Below, in pieces: positions 1 to 8,755 of a stretch of DNA of 64,000 bases. Each line of letters opens with the position of its first letter. Position 1 is the first letter of the stretch. Source of the stretch: Halobacterium sp. R2-5 (GTDB lineage: Archaea; Halobacteriota; Halobacteria; Halobacteriales; Halobacteriaceae); assembly GCF_011734195.1 (NCBI RefSeq), contig NZ_JAANTH010000002.1:620001-684000 (forward strand). The letters run 5' to 3'. The notes beneath the pieces are model-generated. The model made no database searches. It worked only from the letters and a program-made list of their open reading frames with translations, and was not told the DNA's origin. Position numbers and translations under genes: made by a program.

Positions 1-1073
1 AGGCGGTGCCGTTCGTCGCGAACGAGCTCGCGACCGTCCGCATCCCGCAGGACGACGAGGAGCCGACCGTCCACGAGGAACCGGAGGAGTTGACGGAGTT
101 CTACCGGGCGGACGGCCAGACGGTCCGGAGCTCCCCGGAGGCGGCGTCGCCGACGGACTGGTCGAACGTCGTCAAGCCCGAGGAGACCGACGCCATCGAG
201 CACACGTGGGTCGCAGAGGGGTTCCCGCTCGGCGCGACCAAGACCCGCGTGGAGTCGTACCGCCGGCGGCTAGAGCGGCCGGCCCGCGAACAGGGTTCCA
301 TCAGCATCGACATCGTCTGCAACGAAGACGAGATGAACGAGGAGGACATCGTCGAGCAGTTCTACGGGACCCGAGACATCTTCGAGTTCGACATCACCGT
401 CCACTACGACCTAACCGGCGAGGAGTTCGCGGACGTCCTCCGGAGTGACACGGACTTCCTGCACTACATCGGCCACGTCGACAGAGGCGGGTTCCAGTGT
501 TCGGACGGCATGTTCGACGCGCGGACGCTGGAGGAAGTCAACGTCGACGCGTTCCTGCTGAACGCCTGCAAGTCCTACGAGCAGGGCGACGCGCTCGTCG
601 AGCGCGGGAGCTACGGCGGCATCGTCACGCTCGCGAACATCAGCAACGACCCCGCGGTCCGCATCGGACGCGCGCTCGCTCGCCTACTGAACAGCGGTTT
701 CACGCTGCAGGCGGGGCTGTCCGTCGCGCGGAACGTGACGCTGTTCGGCAGCAAGTACATCACCATCGGCGACGGCACGCTCCAGCTAGTGCAGAGCAAG
801 GACGGGACGCCGGTCGCGACCGAACTCACGGAGACCGCGGACGGCTACGAGTTCACGATACGGGGCTACCCGACGCCCCGGTCGTCCATCGGGTCGCTGT
901 ACTTCCCCCACATCAAGGAGAACACCAAGCAGTACCTGAACTCCGGCGTCATCGACACGTTCGACGTCACGGCGAGCGACCTGCGCGAGTTCTTCAACCG
1001 TGGCGTGGTCCCCGTGCTGTTCGACGGCGAACTCACGTGGAGCGACGAACTACTGCAGAACGAACTCGACTAG
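1..1073 (+). CDS. CHAT-domain (caspase-like) protein, C-terminal part, cut by window start
   Basis: The reading frame is already open at the window edge, so only about the last 357 residues are visible. The segment with HYIGH (His157, counting from the GTG at base 6) is followed about 30 residues later by LNACKSYEQG (Cys188), then a Gly-rich strand and a helix ending in LSVARN. This is the order of the caspase-like CHAT fold: catalytic His-Gly, catalytic Cys, then a helix with a conserved Ala-Arg. CHAT proteins are cysteine proteases or scaffolds in bacterial and archaeal signalling and defence. About 120 residues follow the core. The N-terminal partner domain lies outside the window, so substrate and role cannot be inferred. 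The 3' end overlaps the convergent small gene by 4 bases. Confidence 0.75.
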   Translation, partial: AVPFVANELATVRIPQDDEEPTVHEEPEELTEFYRADGQTVRSSPEAASPTDWSNVVKPEETDAIEHTWVAEGFPLGATKTRVESYRRRLERPAREQGSISIDIVCNEDEMNEEDIVEQFYGTRDIFEFDITVHYDLTGEEFADVLRSDTDFLHYIGHVDRGGFQCSDGMFDARTLEEVNVDAFLLNACKSYEQGDALVERGSYGGIVTLANISNDPAVRIGRALARLLNSGFTLQAGLSVARNVTLFGSKYITIGDGTLQLVQSKDGTPVATELTETADGYEFTIRGYPTPRSSIGSLYFPHIKENTKQYLNSGVIDTFDVTASDLREFFNRGVVPVLFDGELTWSDELLQNELD

Positions 1074-1204
1074 GGGCCGCTCGTCGTGGTTCCGTGTGCT
1101 GCCGCCGCGGCGCCCGTCGTCGACAGGAACACCATCAGGCTGAACAGCACGCCGATCATCCGCGGGTTCTCCTCGAGGAACTGCGTGAACTTGCTGTCTG
1201 TCAT
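1070..1204 (-). CDS. 44-residue single-pass membrane peptide (DUF7503-like)
   Basis: The complement encodes 44 residues: a charged N-terminus (MTDSKFTQFLEENPRMIG), a hydrophobic segment (about residues 17-29), an alanine run and a short polar tail. This pattern, with ENPRMIG just before the membrane segment, matches my memory of a family of tiny haloarchaeal membrane proteins (DUF7503-like). The ATG lies directly downstream of an unusually AT-rich stretch, which fits a promoter. The function is unknown. The alternative is a chance frame, but the family-like sequence and the promoter argue against that. Confidence 0.6.
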   Translation of the reverse strand: MTDSKFTQFLEENPRMIGVLFSLMVFLSTTGAAAAAHGTTTSGP

Positions 1205-1290
1205 CGTCTATCGATACCATTTCACGGTGACATATTCAATCTATTTGAAAATAACAGAGATAAAATATTAGTAATTAGGTCAGTGTAAAT
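1205..1290 (-). promoter_or_regulatory. AT-rich promoter region of the 44-residue gene
   Basis: About 80 bases rich in A and T (for example ATTTGAAAATAACAGAG and TAAAATATTAGTAATTAG) stand out in this G+C-rich DNA. Read on the minus strand they give several TATA-like stretches upstream of the ATG ending at 1204. The exact box cannot be chosen by eye. The rest of the gap up to 1404 shows no gene and probably holds the birA promoter. Confidence 0.45.
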
Positions 1291-1404
1291 TCCCGCGGTG
1301 GTGGCGCGAGACCGAAGCGGCCGTTTCCAGCGACGTAAGCCCGGGTTTTCAGTGTTTCCCGAGAATGGCGAGGCTTTTGACGCCGCGGCGGGTAGTCGGC
1401 GGCG

Positions 1405-2355
1405 ATGAACGAGACGCGCCGCGCGGTCCTGGACGCGCTCGCGGACGGCCCCGTGGCGGGGCCAGTGCTCGCCGAGACCCTCGGCATCTCGCGGACCGCG
1501 GTCTGGAAGCACGTCGAGGCGCTCCGCGACGCCGGCTTCGACGTCGACAGCGAACCAGACGGGTACGCGCTCGCGGGCGTCCCCGACTACGGCGCGGAAG
1601 CCGTCGAATTCGGGCTGGACGCGCCGTTCGACGTGGAGTACCACGACGCGCTCCCGAGCACGAACGACCGCGCGCGTGAACTCGCGGCCGACGGCGCCAG
1701 CGACGTCGTGGTGCTCGCTGACCGCCAGACGGGCGGACGCGGGCGGCGCGGCCGCGAGTGGTCGTCGCCGTCCGGCGGCGTCTGGATGAGCCTCGTGCTC
1801 CGGCCGGAGCTGCCACCCGCGCGCGTGCCGCTGGTGACGCTCGCCGCCGCCGTCGCCGTGACAGACGCCGCCCGCGAGGCGGGCGTGGACGCCGCCATCA
1901 AGTGGCCGAACGACTGCGTCGTCCCCCGCGAGGGCACCGAGCGCGGCGGCGACAAGCTCGCGGGCGTGCTCACGGAGATGGAGGGCGAGGCCAGCCGCGT
2001 CTCCTGGGTCGTCGTCGGCGTCGGCGTGAACGTGGACGTGAATCCGGGCGAACTCGTGGGGGACGCGACGAGCGTTCGCGCGGAGGGCGGCGACGCCGAC
2101 CGCCGGGCGTTCGTCCAGCGCGCGCTCGAACGGTTCGACGCGCTCCGCGCCGACCCCGACGCCGTCCTCGACGCGTGGCGGGAGCGCGCGGCCACGCTCG
2201 GCGAGCGCGTGCGCGTCGAAACCGCGGACGGCGACGTCGTCGGCGACGCCGTCGACGTGACCGAGCACGGCGCGCTCGTCGTCGACACCGGGGACGCGAG
2301 ACGCGTCGTCCACGCCGGCGACTGCCAGCACCTCCGGCCCGTCGACGGGGCCTAA
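1405..2355 (+). CDS. birA: Biotin--[acetyl-CoA carboxylase] ligase with N-terminal HTH
   Basis: The 316-residue protein has the bifunctional BirA layout. A winged helix-turn-helix (about 1-65, GISRTAVWKHVEALRDAGF) is followed by a catalytic ligase domain (about 75-265) and a C-terminal SH3-like domain. The biotinyl-AMP loop is seen as GGRGRRGREW and the second signature as KWPND. It makes biotinyl-AMP and attaches biotin to carboxylase carrier proteins; the HTH suggests it also represses biotin-related genes. The length is normal for the family. Its stop overlaps the end of the convergent uspA by 4 bases. Confidence 0.92.
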   Translation: MNETRRAVLDALADGPVAGPVLAETLGISRTAVWKHVEALRDAGFDVDSEPDGYALAGVPDYGAEAVEFGLDAPFDVEYHDALPSTNDRARELAADGASDVVVLADRQTGGRGRRGREWSSPSGGVWMSLVLRPELPPARVPLVTLAAAVAVTDAAREAGVDAAIKWPNDCVVPREGTERGGDKLAGVLTEMEGEASRVSWVVVGVGVNVDVNPGELVGDATSVRAEGGDADRRAFVQRALERFDALRADPDAVLDAWRERAATLGERVRVETADGDVVGDAVDVTEHGALVVDTGDARRVVHAGDCQHLRPVDGA

Positions 2356-2795
2356 CTGGTCTCGACGCGCACCGTCAGCACCGGTACCGACGACGACCGC
2401 ACGACCTTCTCCGTGACGCTGCCGAGCAGCAGCCGGTCGATGCCGCCGCGGCCGTGCGTCCCCATCACGACGAGGTCGCAGTCCTCGTCCTCGGCGTACC
2501 GGACGATTTCGCGGCTCGGGCTGCCGTCGACGAGCGCGCGCTCGATCGGGACGCCGGCCTCGACGGCAAGCTCCTCGACCTCGTCGAGGGCGGTGGCGCC
2601 CTCCTCGTTCATCATCGCGGCGACGCTCTCCCACGAGGACTCCATGGGGAGCCCGGAGAAGCTCGCGGAGTTGACGACGTACAGCGCGTGGACGGTCGCG
2701 TCGTGTTCGGTGGCGAGGTCGATGGCGTGCTCGACCGCCTGCCGTGTCTCCTCGCTGCCGTCGGTCGGCACGAGGATGCGCTCGTAGCGGCCCAT
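2352..2795 (-). CDS. Universal stress protein, UspA family
   Basis: The 147-residue protein begins with a beta-strand and PTDGSEET and ends with the ATP-binding signature GTHGRGGIDRLLLGSVTEKV, typical of nucleotide-binding UspA proteins. Such proteins are cytosolic dimers that bind ATP and act in stress responses. It is a single-domain, full-length member. Haloarchaea carry many paralogues, so a specific role cannot be assigned. It converges on birA with a 4-base overlap. Confidence 0.9.
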   Translation of the reverse strand: MGRYERILVPTDGSEETRQAVEHAIDLATEHDATVHALYVVNSASFSGLPMESSWESVAAMMNEEGATALDEVEELAVEAGVPIERALVDGSPSREIVRYAEDEDCDLVVMGTHGRGGIDRLLLGSVTEKVVRSSSVPVLTVRVETS

Positions 2796-2865
2796 GTGTG
2801 CTAGCAGTTGTCGGGGGGAGGGCTTAACTTTCGGGGAGGGTTCCCGGCAGGCAGAAAGCGACGGA

Positions 2866-3882
2866 CTACGGAGTGACGACGCGTTTCACGTCGCTGGCGC
2901 CGGCGCGGCGCACGACCGCCCGGACGGGGTCGCGGACGCCCGCGAGGTTGTCCGAGTCGCCGTCCAGCACGAGCAGGCGGGCTTCGCGGCCGGCCTCGAC
3001 GACGCCGTAGTTGCCGCCGATCACCTCGGCGCCCGCGCGAGTCGCCATCCGCAGCACCTCCGGCGCGGAGACGTCGAAGCACTTCGACGCGAACGCCATC
3101 TCGCGGAACATCGACGGGCTGTTCGTCATCACGTTGTCCGTCCCGAGCGCCACCGTCGTGCGGTCGAGCAGCTGCCGCACCGGCGGCGTGCCGACGTCCG
3201 TCACGAGGTTCGACCGCGGGCAGACCGCGACCGGGATGCCGTTGTCCTCGACGCGGTCGAGATGCAGGCCCTCGGCGTGAACCATGTGCACGAGCAGGTC
3301 GGGGTCGAGGTCGAGAGCGGGGTTGATGTCCCGGGCGTCGACCTCGCCGGCGTGGATGGCGAACGGCTTGCCGGCGTCCCGCGCGGCGTTGCGCTCGCGG
3401 CCGAACTCGCCGTCGGCCGCGCCGCTCGCGCCGAACCCGTCAGCGGCGTCGAGGACGTCCGCGGTCTCGCGGCCGAAGACGAACGGGTCGACGTCGACGC
3501 CGTCGGCGGCCTCGCGGAGCGCGTGCACGCCCTCGACGCCGCCCTCGCGGAACTCCAGCGTGACGGTGGTCCCGGTCTGGTGCATGAACCGGAGGCTGCG
3601 GCGCATCCCCGCGACGAGGTCCTCGCGGCTCGCCTCGCGCAGCAGCCGGTGTTTCAGGCCGTCCGGCGGCGCGACGAGCTCTTCGAGCGTGAGCCCGCGG
3701 CCCGCCTCCTTCGCGATGGAGTCGCCGAGGTGCGTGTGCGCGTTCACGAACGCCGGCAACACGATGTCCTCGGAGTCGGTGAGCTCCTCGTCGAGTCGGA
3801 CGACTTCCCCGCCCTCGACGACGAGCGTGCCCTCCACGGGCTCGAAGTCCTCGCCCCAGAGGACGGTTCCGGAGAGTTCCAT
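2866..3882 (-). CDS. Amidohydrolase / cytosine-deaminase-type metal-dependent hydrolase
   Basis: The 338-residue protein has the amidohydrolase pattern: a small N-terminal beta-domain, the metal motif NAHTHLGD, a later His in FAIHAGE, a third in HMVHAEG and the catalytic Asp in LGTDN. The C-terminus returns to the beta-sandwich typical of this superfamily. It resembles the SadH/TrzN/cytosine deaminase-like branch that deaminates or dechlorinates nucleobase-like compounds, but the substrate cannot be read from sequence. It is slightly shorter than most family members (400 or more). It stands alone between UspA and the HD protein with no coupling. Confidence 0.82.
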   Translation of the reverse strand: MELSGTVLWGEDFEPVEGTLVVEGGEVVRLDEELTDSEDIVLPAFVNAHTHLGDSIAKEAGRGLTLEELVAPPDGLKHRLLREASREDLVAGMRRSLRFMHQTGTTVTLEFREGGVEGVHALREAADGVDVDPFVFGRETADVLDAADGFGASGAADGEFGRERNAARDAGKPFAIHAGEVDARDINPALDLDPDLLVHMVHAEGLHLDRVEDNGIPVAVCPRSNLVTDVGTPPVRQLLDRTTVALGTDNVMTNSPSMFREMAFASKCFDVSAPEVLRMATRAGAEVIGGNYGVVEAGREARLLVLDGDSDNLAGVRDPVRAVVRRAGASDVKRVVTP

Positions 3883-3999
3883 ACCGGGTGGTGCGCCCGC
3901 GGCACCGTGAAGGTTACTCGACGCGCGCGGTTACGACATCGCTCGCGCATCGCTGCGCTCCGCGCTCGCCACAACGTGCTCTCCCGCTGGTCGAGCACG

Positions 4000-5226
4000 C
4001 TACTCGAACTCCGCCAGCGACGCGTACCGCCCGGGCGTGTTCACGTCGCTGACGAGCGCGCCGTCGACCTCGAGGCCGAGCACGCGCTCGGCCGCCTGCC
4101 CGACGGCTTCGACGTGCTCGTCGGGCGCGTAGACCCCGAGGCGCCACTGCTCGCGCTGGGCGACCTGGAGCGCGCGCACGAGCGTCGACTGCTCGTCGAG
4201 GCGCCGGACCTCGCCGCCGACGAGCACGCCGGTCGTGGACTCCCGCATCGACGGCTTCCCGGGGACGTCGACGATGACGGCGTCCGGGTCGACGTCGGCG
4301 CTCGCCGCGACCTCGCGCTCGAACTCCCGGATCTCGCCGTGGTCGGCGTCGAGGAGGCGGTCGGGGACGTCGCCCATCTCCGCCCAGACGGCGCGCTTGT
4401 AGAGGTCGCGGTCGGCGAGCCGGCGGCCGAACTCGCGGCTCGCGTCGTGGGTGCGCAGCGCCACCGAGAGCTCGTGGTCGTCCATTCGCCGGAGGGCTTC
4501 GGCGTCGATGCTGGTGGTGTCCAGCAGCGTCTCCGTGCCGCGCCGGAGCATCGACTTGCTGATGCGGGCGACGTGGTGGCTGTAGACAGTCGGATTCATC
4601 AGCGCGCGCGCCAGCAGCAGGGACTCGGCGGTCTGGACGTTCCCCTCGTCGAGCACGAGGTCGCCGTCGATGAACGTCAGCCCGCGCACGAGCCGGCCGT
4701 GGTCGATGGTGCCGTAGGGGACGCCGGTGTGGTGGGCGTCCCGTACGAGGTAGTCCATGCGGTCGACGTCCAGCTCGCCGGCGACGAGCTGCGCGAGCTC
4801 ACCGTCGCCGCGGATCAGCGCGGCGACCTCCTCGGGGTCGACGCCGTACTCTCCGAGGACGCGGGCGACCTCGCCTTCGGTGACGAGCTCGTCGACGTCG
4901 TCGTGCTCCTTGCCGGTGCGGCGGGAGACGACATCCTCGACGTTGTGGCTGAACGGGCTGTGGCCGACGTCGTGGAGGATTGCGGCGGCTCGCACGCGCT
5001 CGGCGTTCGGGCCGGCGACGTCGAGGTGGTCGAGCGCGCGGTCGGCGAGGTGGTAGACGCCCAGCGAGTGCTCGAAGCGCGTGTGGTTCGCGGAGGGGTA
5101 GACGAGCGCGACGGTGCCCAGCTGCTTGATGCGGCGGAGCCGCTGGACGGGCGGGGTGTCCAGCAGGTCGGCGGCGACGCCCGCGACCTCGATGTGGTCG
5201 TGGACGCTGTCCTTGATGGTCGTCAT
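4000..5226 (-). CDS. HD-domain phosphohydrolase (dGTPase/SAMHD1-like)
   Basis: The 408-residue protein carries the HD metal-binding set: HTRFEHSLG, then AAILHDVGHSPFSH (the HD pair), then MDYLVRDA with the closing Asp. This order is typical of archaeal proteins related to dNTP triphosphohydrolases (dGTPase, SAMHD1), which cleave dNTPs to nucleoside and triphosphate. Whether this member is a dNTPase is inference; many archaeal relatives are uncharacterised. The C-terminal 150 residues are a less conserved alpha-beta region. The ATG at 5226 follows a purine-rich leader and begins MTTIKDSVHDHIEV, typical of the family start. Confidence 0.82.
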   Translation of the reverse strand: MTTIKDSVHDHIEVAGVAADLLDTPPVQRLRRIKQLGTVALVYPSANHTRFEHSLGVYHLADRALDHLDVAGPNAERVRAAAILHDVGHSPFSHNVEDVVSRRTGKEHDDVDELVTEGEVARVLGEYGVDPEEVAALIRGDGELAQLVAGELDVDRMDYLVRDAHHTGVPYGTIDHGRLVRGLTFIDGDLVLDEGNVQTAESLLLARALMNPTVYSHHVARISKSMLRRGTETLLDTTSIDAEALRRMDDHELSVALRTHDASREFGRRLADRDLYKRAVWAEMGDVPDRLLDADHGEIREFEREVAASADVDPDAVIVDVPGKPSMRESTTGVLVGGEVRRLDEQSTLVRALQVAQREQWRLGVYAPDEHVEAVGQAAERVLGLEVDGALVSDVNTPGRYASLAEFE

Positions 5227-5349
5227 TTATCGAGGGTTCGCCGTTCTCGCCTAAAAACCCGGGGACCGGCGGGATACGGCCCGTCACCCGACTCCGCGGG
5301 CGGTGTGCTCTTCGGTGGGGTTTTCACCTTCCTCGCCGAACCCGAAACC

Positions 5350-6132
5350 ATGCGAAAACAGATTGCGGCCATCGCCGTCGCGGCGCTGCTCGTCTTCGCC
5401 GGCTGTTCGGCCGGCGGGGACGGCGGAGCGACGACGACCGCGGCGGAGACCACGGGCACGACGGGTGGCGACGCGAGTCCGGTGTACGAGTCACCGCTCG
5501 ACGGGCAGACGGTCGCGGAGAACCACGAGGCCGTCGTTCGGGACGCGGGCACGTTCACGCTCGTCTCGACGTCGAACCAGACACAGGGCGAGCAGTCGTT
5601 CGTCGTGAACTCCACGACGGCCGTGGACCTCGAGTCCGGCGAGTACTTCTCCCGCCAGGAGGCACAGGGCCGGAGCGTCGAGGAGTACGGCTACGGCAAC
5701 GACACGGCGTTCCGGAAGCTCTCCGTGGCGTCGGGCGAGACCCAGTACTCGGTCCCCCAGCAGACCCCGAACACCTCCCAGTTAGCGGGCAGCCAGATCG
5801 CGTCGTTCGTCGACGCGTTCTCGCTCTCGCACACCGGCACTGAGTCCGTCGACGGCACCGAGACGCACGTCTACGAGGCGTCCGGCGTCGAGGACCTCAA
5901 CGACTCCGCGCCCGGCTTCTCCCAGATCGACGCGGACAACGTCACGGCCATCGACGCGCAGGTGTACGTCACCGACGACGGCCTCGTGAAGCGGTTCGCG
6001 TACTCGCTGTCCGTGTCGACCGAGCAGGGCAACGTGAGCCTCGGCGTCGACCAGCGCTACGCCGAGGTCGGCTCCACAACCGTCGAGCAGCCGGCGTGGC
6101 TCGACGACGCGCGCGAGAACACTTCGGCCTGA
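5350..6132 (+). CDS. Secreted lipoprotein, LolA/LppX-like fold possible
   Basis: The 260-residue protein begins with a Sec-type signal sequence and a lipobox (VFAGC), then a threonine-rich linker, as in haloarchaeal lipid-anchored surface proteins. The rest is predominantly beta, with phrases such as DAGTFTLVSTSNQTQGEQS and TAVDLESGEYFSRQEAQG, recalling haloarchaeal lipoproteins with a LolA/LppX-like half-barrel. The function is unknown. The ATG at 5350 was chosen because the signal sequence starts there; the frame stays open far upstream only as an antisense artefact of the genes on the other strand. Confidence 0.75.
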   Translation: MRKQIAAIAVAALLVFAGCSAGGDGGATTTAAETTGTTGGDASPVYESPLDGQTVAENHEAVVRDAGTFTLVSTSNQTQGEQSFVVNSTTAVDLESGEYFSRQEAQGRSVEEYGYGNDTAFRKLSVASGETQYSVPQQTPNTSQLAGSQIASFVDAFSLSHTGTESVDGTETHVYEASGVEDLNDSAPGFSQIDADNVTAIDAQVYVTDDGLVKRFAYSLSVSTEQGNVSLGVDQRYAEVGSTTVEQPAWLDDARENTSA

Positions 6133-6183
6133 TTCTCGACCGGTGACGCAAGCGTTTACCGGACTGCGGACCCACGACCAGTC

Positions 6184-7191
6184 ATGACGACGTTCCTCGC
6201 CGGGGGGACCGGCACCCCCAAGCTCCTCGCGGGCGGCCGCGAGGTCTTCGACCCCGCCGACGCCACGGTCGTCGCGAACACGGGCGACGACGTGGAGCTC
6301 GGCGGCCTGCTCGTCTGCCCCGACGTCGACACCGTGCTCTTCGAGGCCGGCGGCGTGCTCGACCGCGAGACGTGGTGGGGTATCGACGGCGACGACGCGA
6401 CGACCCACGACTACCTCACCGACCTCTCGGCGGCAGCGGGTATCGAGACCGGCCCGCGCTACCTCCCCGACGACCGCCAGACCGCGGGTCGCGACCTCGC
6501 GCGCTGGCGGCGCTTCTCCGCGGCCTCGGAGTTCATGTTCATCGGCGACCGCGACCGCGCGGTCCACGTCCTCCGCACCAGCCTCCTCGACGAGGGCGAC
6601 TCGCTCACGGCGGTCACGCGCACGCTCGCGGACGCCTTCGACGTCACGGAAGACGTCGTGCCGATGAGCGAGGACCCGGTCGCGACCATCGTCCACACGC
6701 CCGACGGCCCCCTCCACTTCCAGGAGTTCTGGGTCGCGGAGGACGGCGAACCGACGGTCGAGGACGTGGAGTTCCGCGGCGCCGAGGACGCCGAACCGAG
6801 CGACGCCGCGCTCGACGCGCTCCGGGACGGCCCCGCCGTCGTCGGGCCGTCGAACCCCGTGACGAGCATCGGCCCGATGCTCGCGCTCGACGGCGTCCGC
6901 GAGGCGCTCGCCGACGCGACCGTGGTCGCCGTCTCGCCGTTCGTGGAGGACGAGGTGTTCTCCGGGCCCGCCGCGAAACTGATGGAGGCAGTCGGCTACG
7001 AGGCGTCGACGGCGGGCGTCGCGGACGCCTACCCGTTCGCCGACGCGTTCGTCCTCGACGACGAGGACGGCACGAATCTCGACAGGCCGGTCGTGCGCAC
7101 GGACACCGAGATGAGCGGCGACGCGGACGCCGAGCGCGTCGCTCGCGCGTGCCGGCGGGCTATCGAGTGCGCGAGCGCGGAGGTGGCGTGA
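6184..7191 (+). CDS. cofD: 2-phospho-L-lactate transferase (coenzyme F420 synthesis)
   Basis: The 335-residue protein starts [14 protein letters not shown], the CofD phosphate-binding loop, followed by [19 protein letters not shown] and [13 protein letters not shown], both CofD signatures. CofD joins the phospholactyl (or related) group to Fo to form F420-0. Length is normal. It is the first gene of a tight cluster: its stop overlaps the next start as TGATG, and the Shine-Dalgarno-like GGAGGTG for the next gene (7179-7185) lies inside its last codons. Transcription probably starts within 6133-6183. Confidence 0.93.
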   Translation: MTTFLAGGTGTPKLLAGGREVFDPADATVVANTGDDVELGGLLVCPDVDTVLFEAGGVLDRETWWGIDGDDATTHDYLTDLSAAAGIETGPRYLPDDRQTAGRDLARWRRFSAASEFMFIGDRDRAVHVLRTSLLDEGDSLTAVTRTLADAFDVTEDVVPMSEDPVATIVHTPDGPLHFQEFWVAEDGEPTVEDVEFRGAEDAEPSDAALDALRDGPAVVGPSNPVTSIGPMLALDGVREALADATVVAVSPFVEDEVFSGPAAKLMEAVGYEASTAGVADAYPFADAFVLDDEDGTNLDRPVVRTDTEMSGDADAERVARACRRAIECASAEVA

Positions 7192-7922
7192 TGTTCGCGC
7201 CGCGCGTCGCGCTCGCGAGTCTCAGCGGCGAGTCCGACGCCGAGTGGGCGAGAGCCTGCGCTCGGCCCGCCGGCGGGGCGTTCCTCGGCGGCATCGCCGT
7301 CGACGAGCCGACCCGCGAGGCCGCCCGCGAGATGGCGGGCCGCGACCGCAGAGAGTTCCTGCCCGACGACCCGGTCGCGTTCGTCGACGACGAGCTCACG
7401 GAGCTCGACGACCAGTTCCTGCGCGCGGGCGTGAACGTCCGCGCGGTCGACCTCGACCCGCTTCGCGAGGCTGCCGCAGTCTGTGCGGACCACGACGCGA
7501 TACTGGAGGTGAACGCGCACTGCCGGCAGGACGAGATGTGCGCCGCCGGCGCCGGCGAGACGCTCCTTCGGGACACCGGCCGGGTCTGCGAGCAGGTCGA
7601 GACCGCGAGCGACGCGGGCGCGCCGGTCTCCGTGAAGGTGCGCGCGGAAGTCGCGGGCGTCCACCTGCCGACGCTCGCGAAGGCGATCGAGCGCGCCGGC
7701 GCGGACGCGATTCACGTCGACGCGATGGACTCGCGGCGCGTCGTCCGCGACGTCGCGGCGGCCACCGACCTGTTCGTCGTCGCGAACAACGGCGTGCGGG
7801 GCCGCGAGGACGTCTTCGAGTACTTCGCGTACGGCGCGGACGCGGTCAGCGTCGGGCGGCCGAGCCGCGACCCCGAGCGGGTCCGGTCGGTGTACGCCGC
7901 GGTCAAGGAGTGGTTCCTGTGA
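7191..7922 (+). CDS. Dihydrouridine-synthase-like TIM-barrel protein, short form
   Basis: The 243-residue protein is a TIM barrel with the DUS-like segment EVNAHC...AAGAGETLLRD (active-site Cys region), then VSVKVRAEV, then AIHVDAMDS, then NNGVRGREDVFEY and GADAVSVGR, which would bind FMN phosphate. Typical tRNA-dihydrouridine synthases are over 300 residues with a C-terminal helical tRNA-binding domain; this one ends right after the barrel. Either it is a minimal DUS or a flavoenzyme with another substrate. Start overlap with cofD (TGATG) and stop overlap with the next gene (GTGA) indicate translational coupling, which favours a role linked to cofactor metabolism. Confidence 0.7.
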   Translation: MFAPRVALASLSGESDAEWARACARPAGGAFLGGIAVDEPTREAAREMAGRDRREFLPDDPVAFVDDELTELDDQFLRAGVNVRAVDLDPLREAAAVCADHDAILEVNAHCRQDEMCAAGAGETLLRDTGRVCEQVETASDAGAPVSVKVRAEVAGVHLPTLAKAIERAGADAIHVDAMDSRRVVRDVAAATDLFVVANNGVRGREDVFEYFAYGADAVSVGRPSRDPERVRSVYAAVKEWFL

Positions 7923-8755
7923 CGCCCGCCGAGCACGCCGAACTCGCGCTGCTGCTGGAGGTCGCGGGCACGCCGAAGCCCGGGAACGTCGACCGCGAGC
8001 GCGACCTCGACGACCTCCGCTTCGAGCAGTTCCTCGCTGGCGCGGTCGGCGCCCGCGAGGGCCTCGAAGCCGCCGCGAACGGCCCCGTCGGCGAGGCGTT
8101 CGAGACGGCCGTCGCTGGGATGGCCGACGCCTCGGGGACGAACACGCAGTTCGGCTGCCTGCTCTTGCTGACGCCGCTCGTGCGCGCCGCGGCACGAAAC
8201 GACCTCTCGCCGGAGGGCGTCAGCGACGTCGTCGAGGCGACGACCGTCGAGGACGCCGCGGCGTTCTACCGCGCGTTCGAGCACACGGACGTCGCCGTCC
8301 CGGACCCACCCGCGGGCGCCGACGCGCTGGACGTGCGCCGCGGCGCGGACGCAGTCTCCGCGCTCCGCGAGCGCGACCTCACGCTGCGCGACGTGCTGGA
8401 ACTGAGCGCCGACCGCGACGCGAACGCGGCCGAGTGGGTCGAGGGCTTCCCGCGAGTGTTCCGCGCGGCCGCCCGCATCGAAGCCGCTCGCGGGCCGGTC
8501 GCGGACCGCGCGGCGTCGGCGTTCCTCGAACTGCTCGCCGAGGAGCCGGACACGCTCGTCGTCACCGAGCACGGCGAGGCCGTCGCCGAGGAACTCCAGG
8601 AGCGCGCGCTCGGCCTGCAAGCGGCGGACCGCGAGGAAGTCGCGGCGTTCGCCGACGACCTCGCGGAGCGCGGCGTCAACCCCGGAACGACCGCGGACCT
8701 CACCGCCGCCGCGCTGTTCGTCGCGCTCGAACGCGGGGTGGCGGTGGATGACTGA
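7919..8755 (+). CDS. Triphosphoribosyl-dephospho-CoA synthase family (CitG/MdcB-like) protein
   Basis: The 278-residue protein starts at a GTG overlapping the previous stop (GTGA), with a Shine-Dalgarno-like AAGGAGT at 7906-7911. Motifs are EVAGTPKPGNVDRERDL near the N-terminus and ASGTNTQFGCLLLLTPL, both typical of CitG-type enzymes, which condense ATP and dephospho-CoA to make the prosthetic group precursor of citrate or malonate lyase. No lyase subunits are nearby. Archaeal CitG homologues lie near coenzyme genes in methanogens, so a different phosphoribosylation role is plausible. It overlaps DUF447 downstream by 8 bases. Confidence 0.75.
   Translation: MTPAEHAELALLLEVAGTPKPGNVDRERDLDDLRFEQFLAGAVGAREGLEAAANGPVGEAFETAVAGMADASGTNTQFGCLLLLTPLVRAAARNDLSPEGVSDVVEATTVEDAAAFYRAFEHTDVAVPDPPAGADALDVRRGADAVSALRERDLTLRDVLELSADRDANAAEWVEGFPRVFRAAARIEAARGPVADRAASAFLELLAEEPDTLVVTEHGEAVAEELQERALGLQAADREEVAAFADDLAERGVNPGTTADLTAAALFVALERGVAVDD

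Noticed and set aside
2794-6132. A single 1112-codon frame on the plus strand across 2794-6132
   Set aside because: The first 850 codons are antisense to the amidohydrolase and HD genes on the minus strand. High G+C third positions keep such frames open. Only the last 260 codons (lipoprotein from 5350) are real.
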